Below are positions 52,110-52,146 of a stretch of 52,146 nt of DNA, piece by piece. Made by a program: the position numbers and the translations under genes. The number at the start of each line of letters is the position of its first letter. Within the stretch, counting starts at the first letter, position 1. Below the pieces are notes generated by a model, which saw nothing but the letters and a program-made list of their open reading frames with translations, had not been told where the DNA came from and searched no databases. Source of the stretch: Nocardioides sp. YIM 152315 (GTDB lineage Bacteria; Actinomycetota; Actinomycetes; Propionibacteriales; Nocardioidaceae); assembly GCF_029210375.1 (NCBI RefSeq), contig NZ_JARGER010000047.1, positions 1-52,146 on the forward strand, given 5' to 3'.

Positions 52110-52146
52110 CCCCGGCCCGACCACCCGGCCCGACCACCCGGCCCGA
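52110..52146. repeat. 13-bp tandem repeat at the right window edge
   Basis: GGCCCGACCACCC repeats two full times and a partial third (GGCCCGA) cut by the window end. The unit contains CGACCACCC, also present twice in the first 30 bases of the window as CCGACCACCC. Confidence 0.8.

Overview
The window is high-GC, coding-dense DNA from an actinobacterium. Codon positions are strongly GC-biased, there are many GTG starts, and many genes have a -10-like TANNNT 6 to 10 nt upstream of the start codon with no Shine-Dalgarno, as in leaderless transcripts. Gene content (SARP/AfsR-type regulator, SigE-family sigma factor, DUF3105, DUF6510, aconitase of the actinobacterial type) fits the Nocardioidaceae, perhaps Nocardioides; the genus is an inference. 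No tRNA, rRNA, CRISPR array, transposase or phage gene was seen.

Layout. 0.2-2.5 kb: a secreted L,D-transpeptidase, then a homocysteine S-methyltransferase divergent from a TetR regulator with two palindromic operators between them. 2.6-6.9 kb: an orphan LuxR-type regulator with a degenerate receiver, three small exported or membrane proteins, and an OmpR/HisKA two-component pair. 6.9-12 kb: a NarL-type two-component pair, a divergent membrane protein, a strong terminator and an APC amino-acid permease preceded by a tiny overlapping leader ORF. 12-16.4 kb: lipoprotein metallopeptidase and dxs, a TSUP exporter and a NUDIX hydrolase. 16.5-23.3 kb: a 1129-residue BTAD/ATPase regulator, a hemerythrin-like protein, an MMPL transporter and a small membrane protein. 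23.4-32.2 kb: an FtsX-type ABC exporter with two ATPases, an animal-type heme peroxidase, a GNAT, and an SDR/QueA-like pair behind a MerR-type operator; two copies of a dispersed palindromic repeat lie at convergent gene ends here. 32.3-38.1 kb: YjbQ, a GNAT, a four-base-overlap chain TetR/thiamine-binding protein/DUF3105, a divergent GT1 glycosyltransferase and a SigE-family sigma factor with a membrane partner. 38.2-43.8 kb: aconitase with a palindromic operator, and a three-gene ABC-2 exporter.

At about 43.8 kb the character changes: GC looks lower, spacers lengthen, and decayed sequence appears. This accessory-looking tail holds an SDR, an alpha/beta hydrolase, a two-domain acetyltransferase, and a tightly overlapped four-gene redox operon: molybdopterin sulfite-oxidase-like protein, ferredoxin-reductase-like flavoprotein, DUF6510 zinc-ribbon protein, and a beta-hydroxyacid-dehydrogenase-type enzyme. 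A second DUF6510 gene attached to the broken C-terminal end of a second reductase sits 4 kb away, so the module existed twice. This redox module is the best candidate in the window for a functionally undescribed system. A 49-residue cysteine-rich protein near the right end was found by hand translation. The two window ends share a CCGACCACCC repeat motif.
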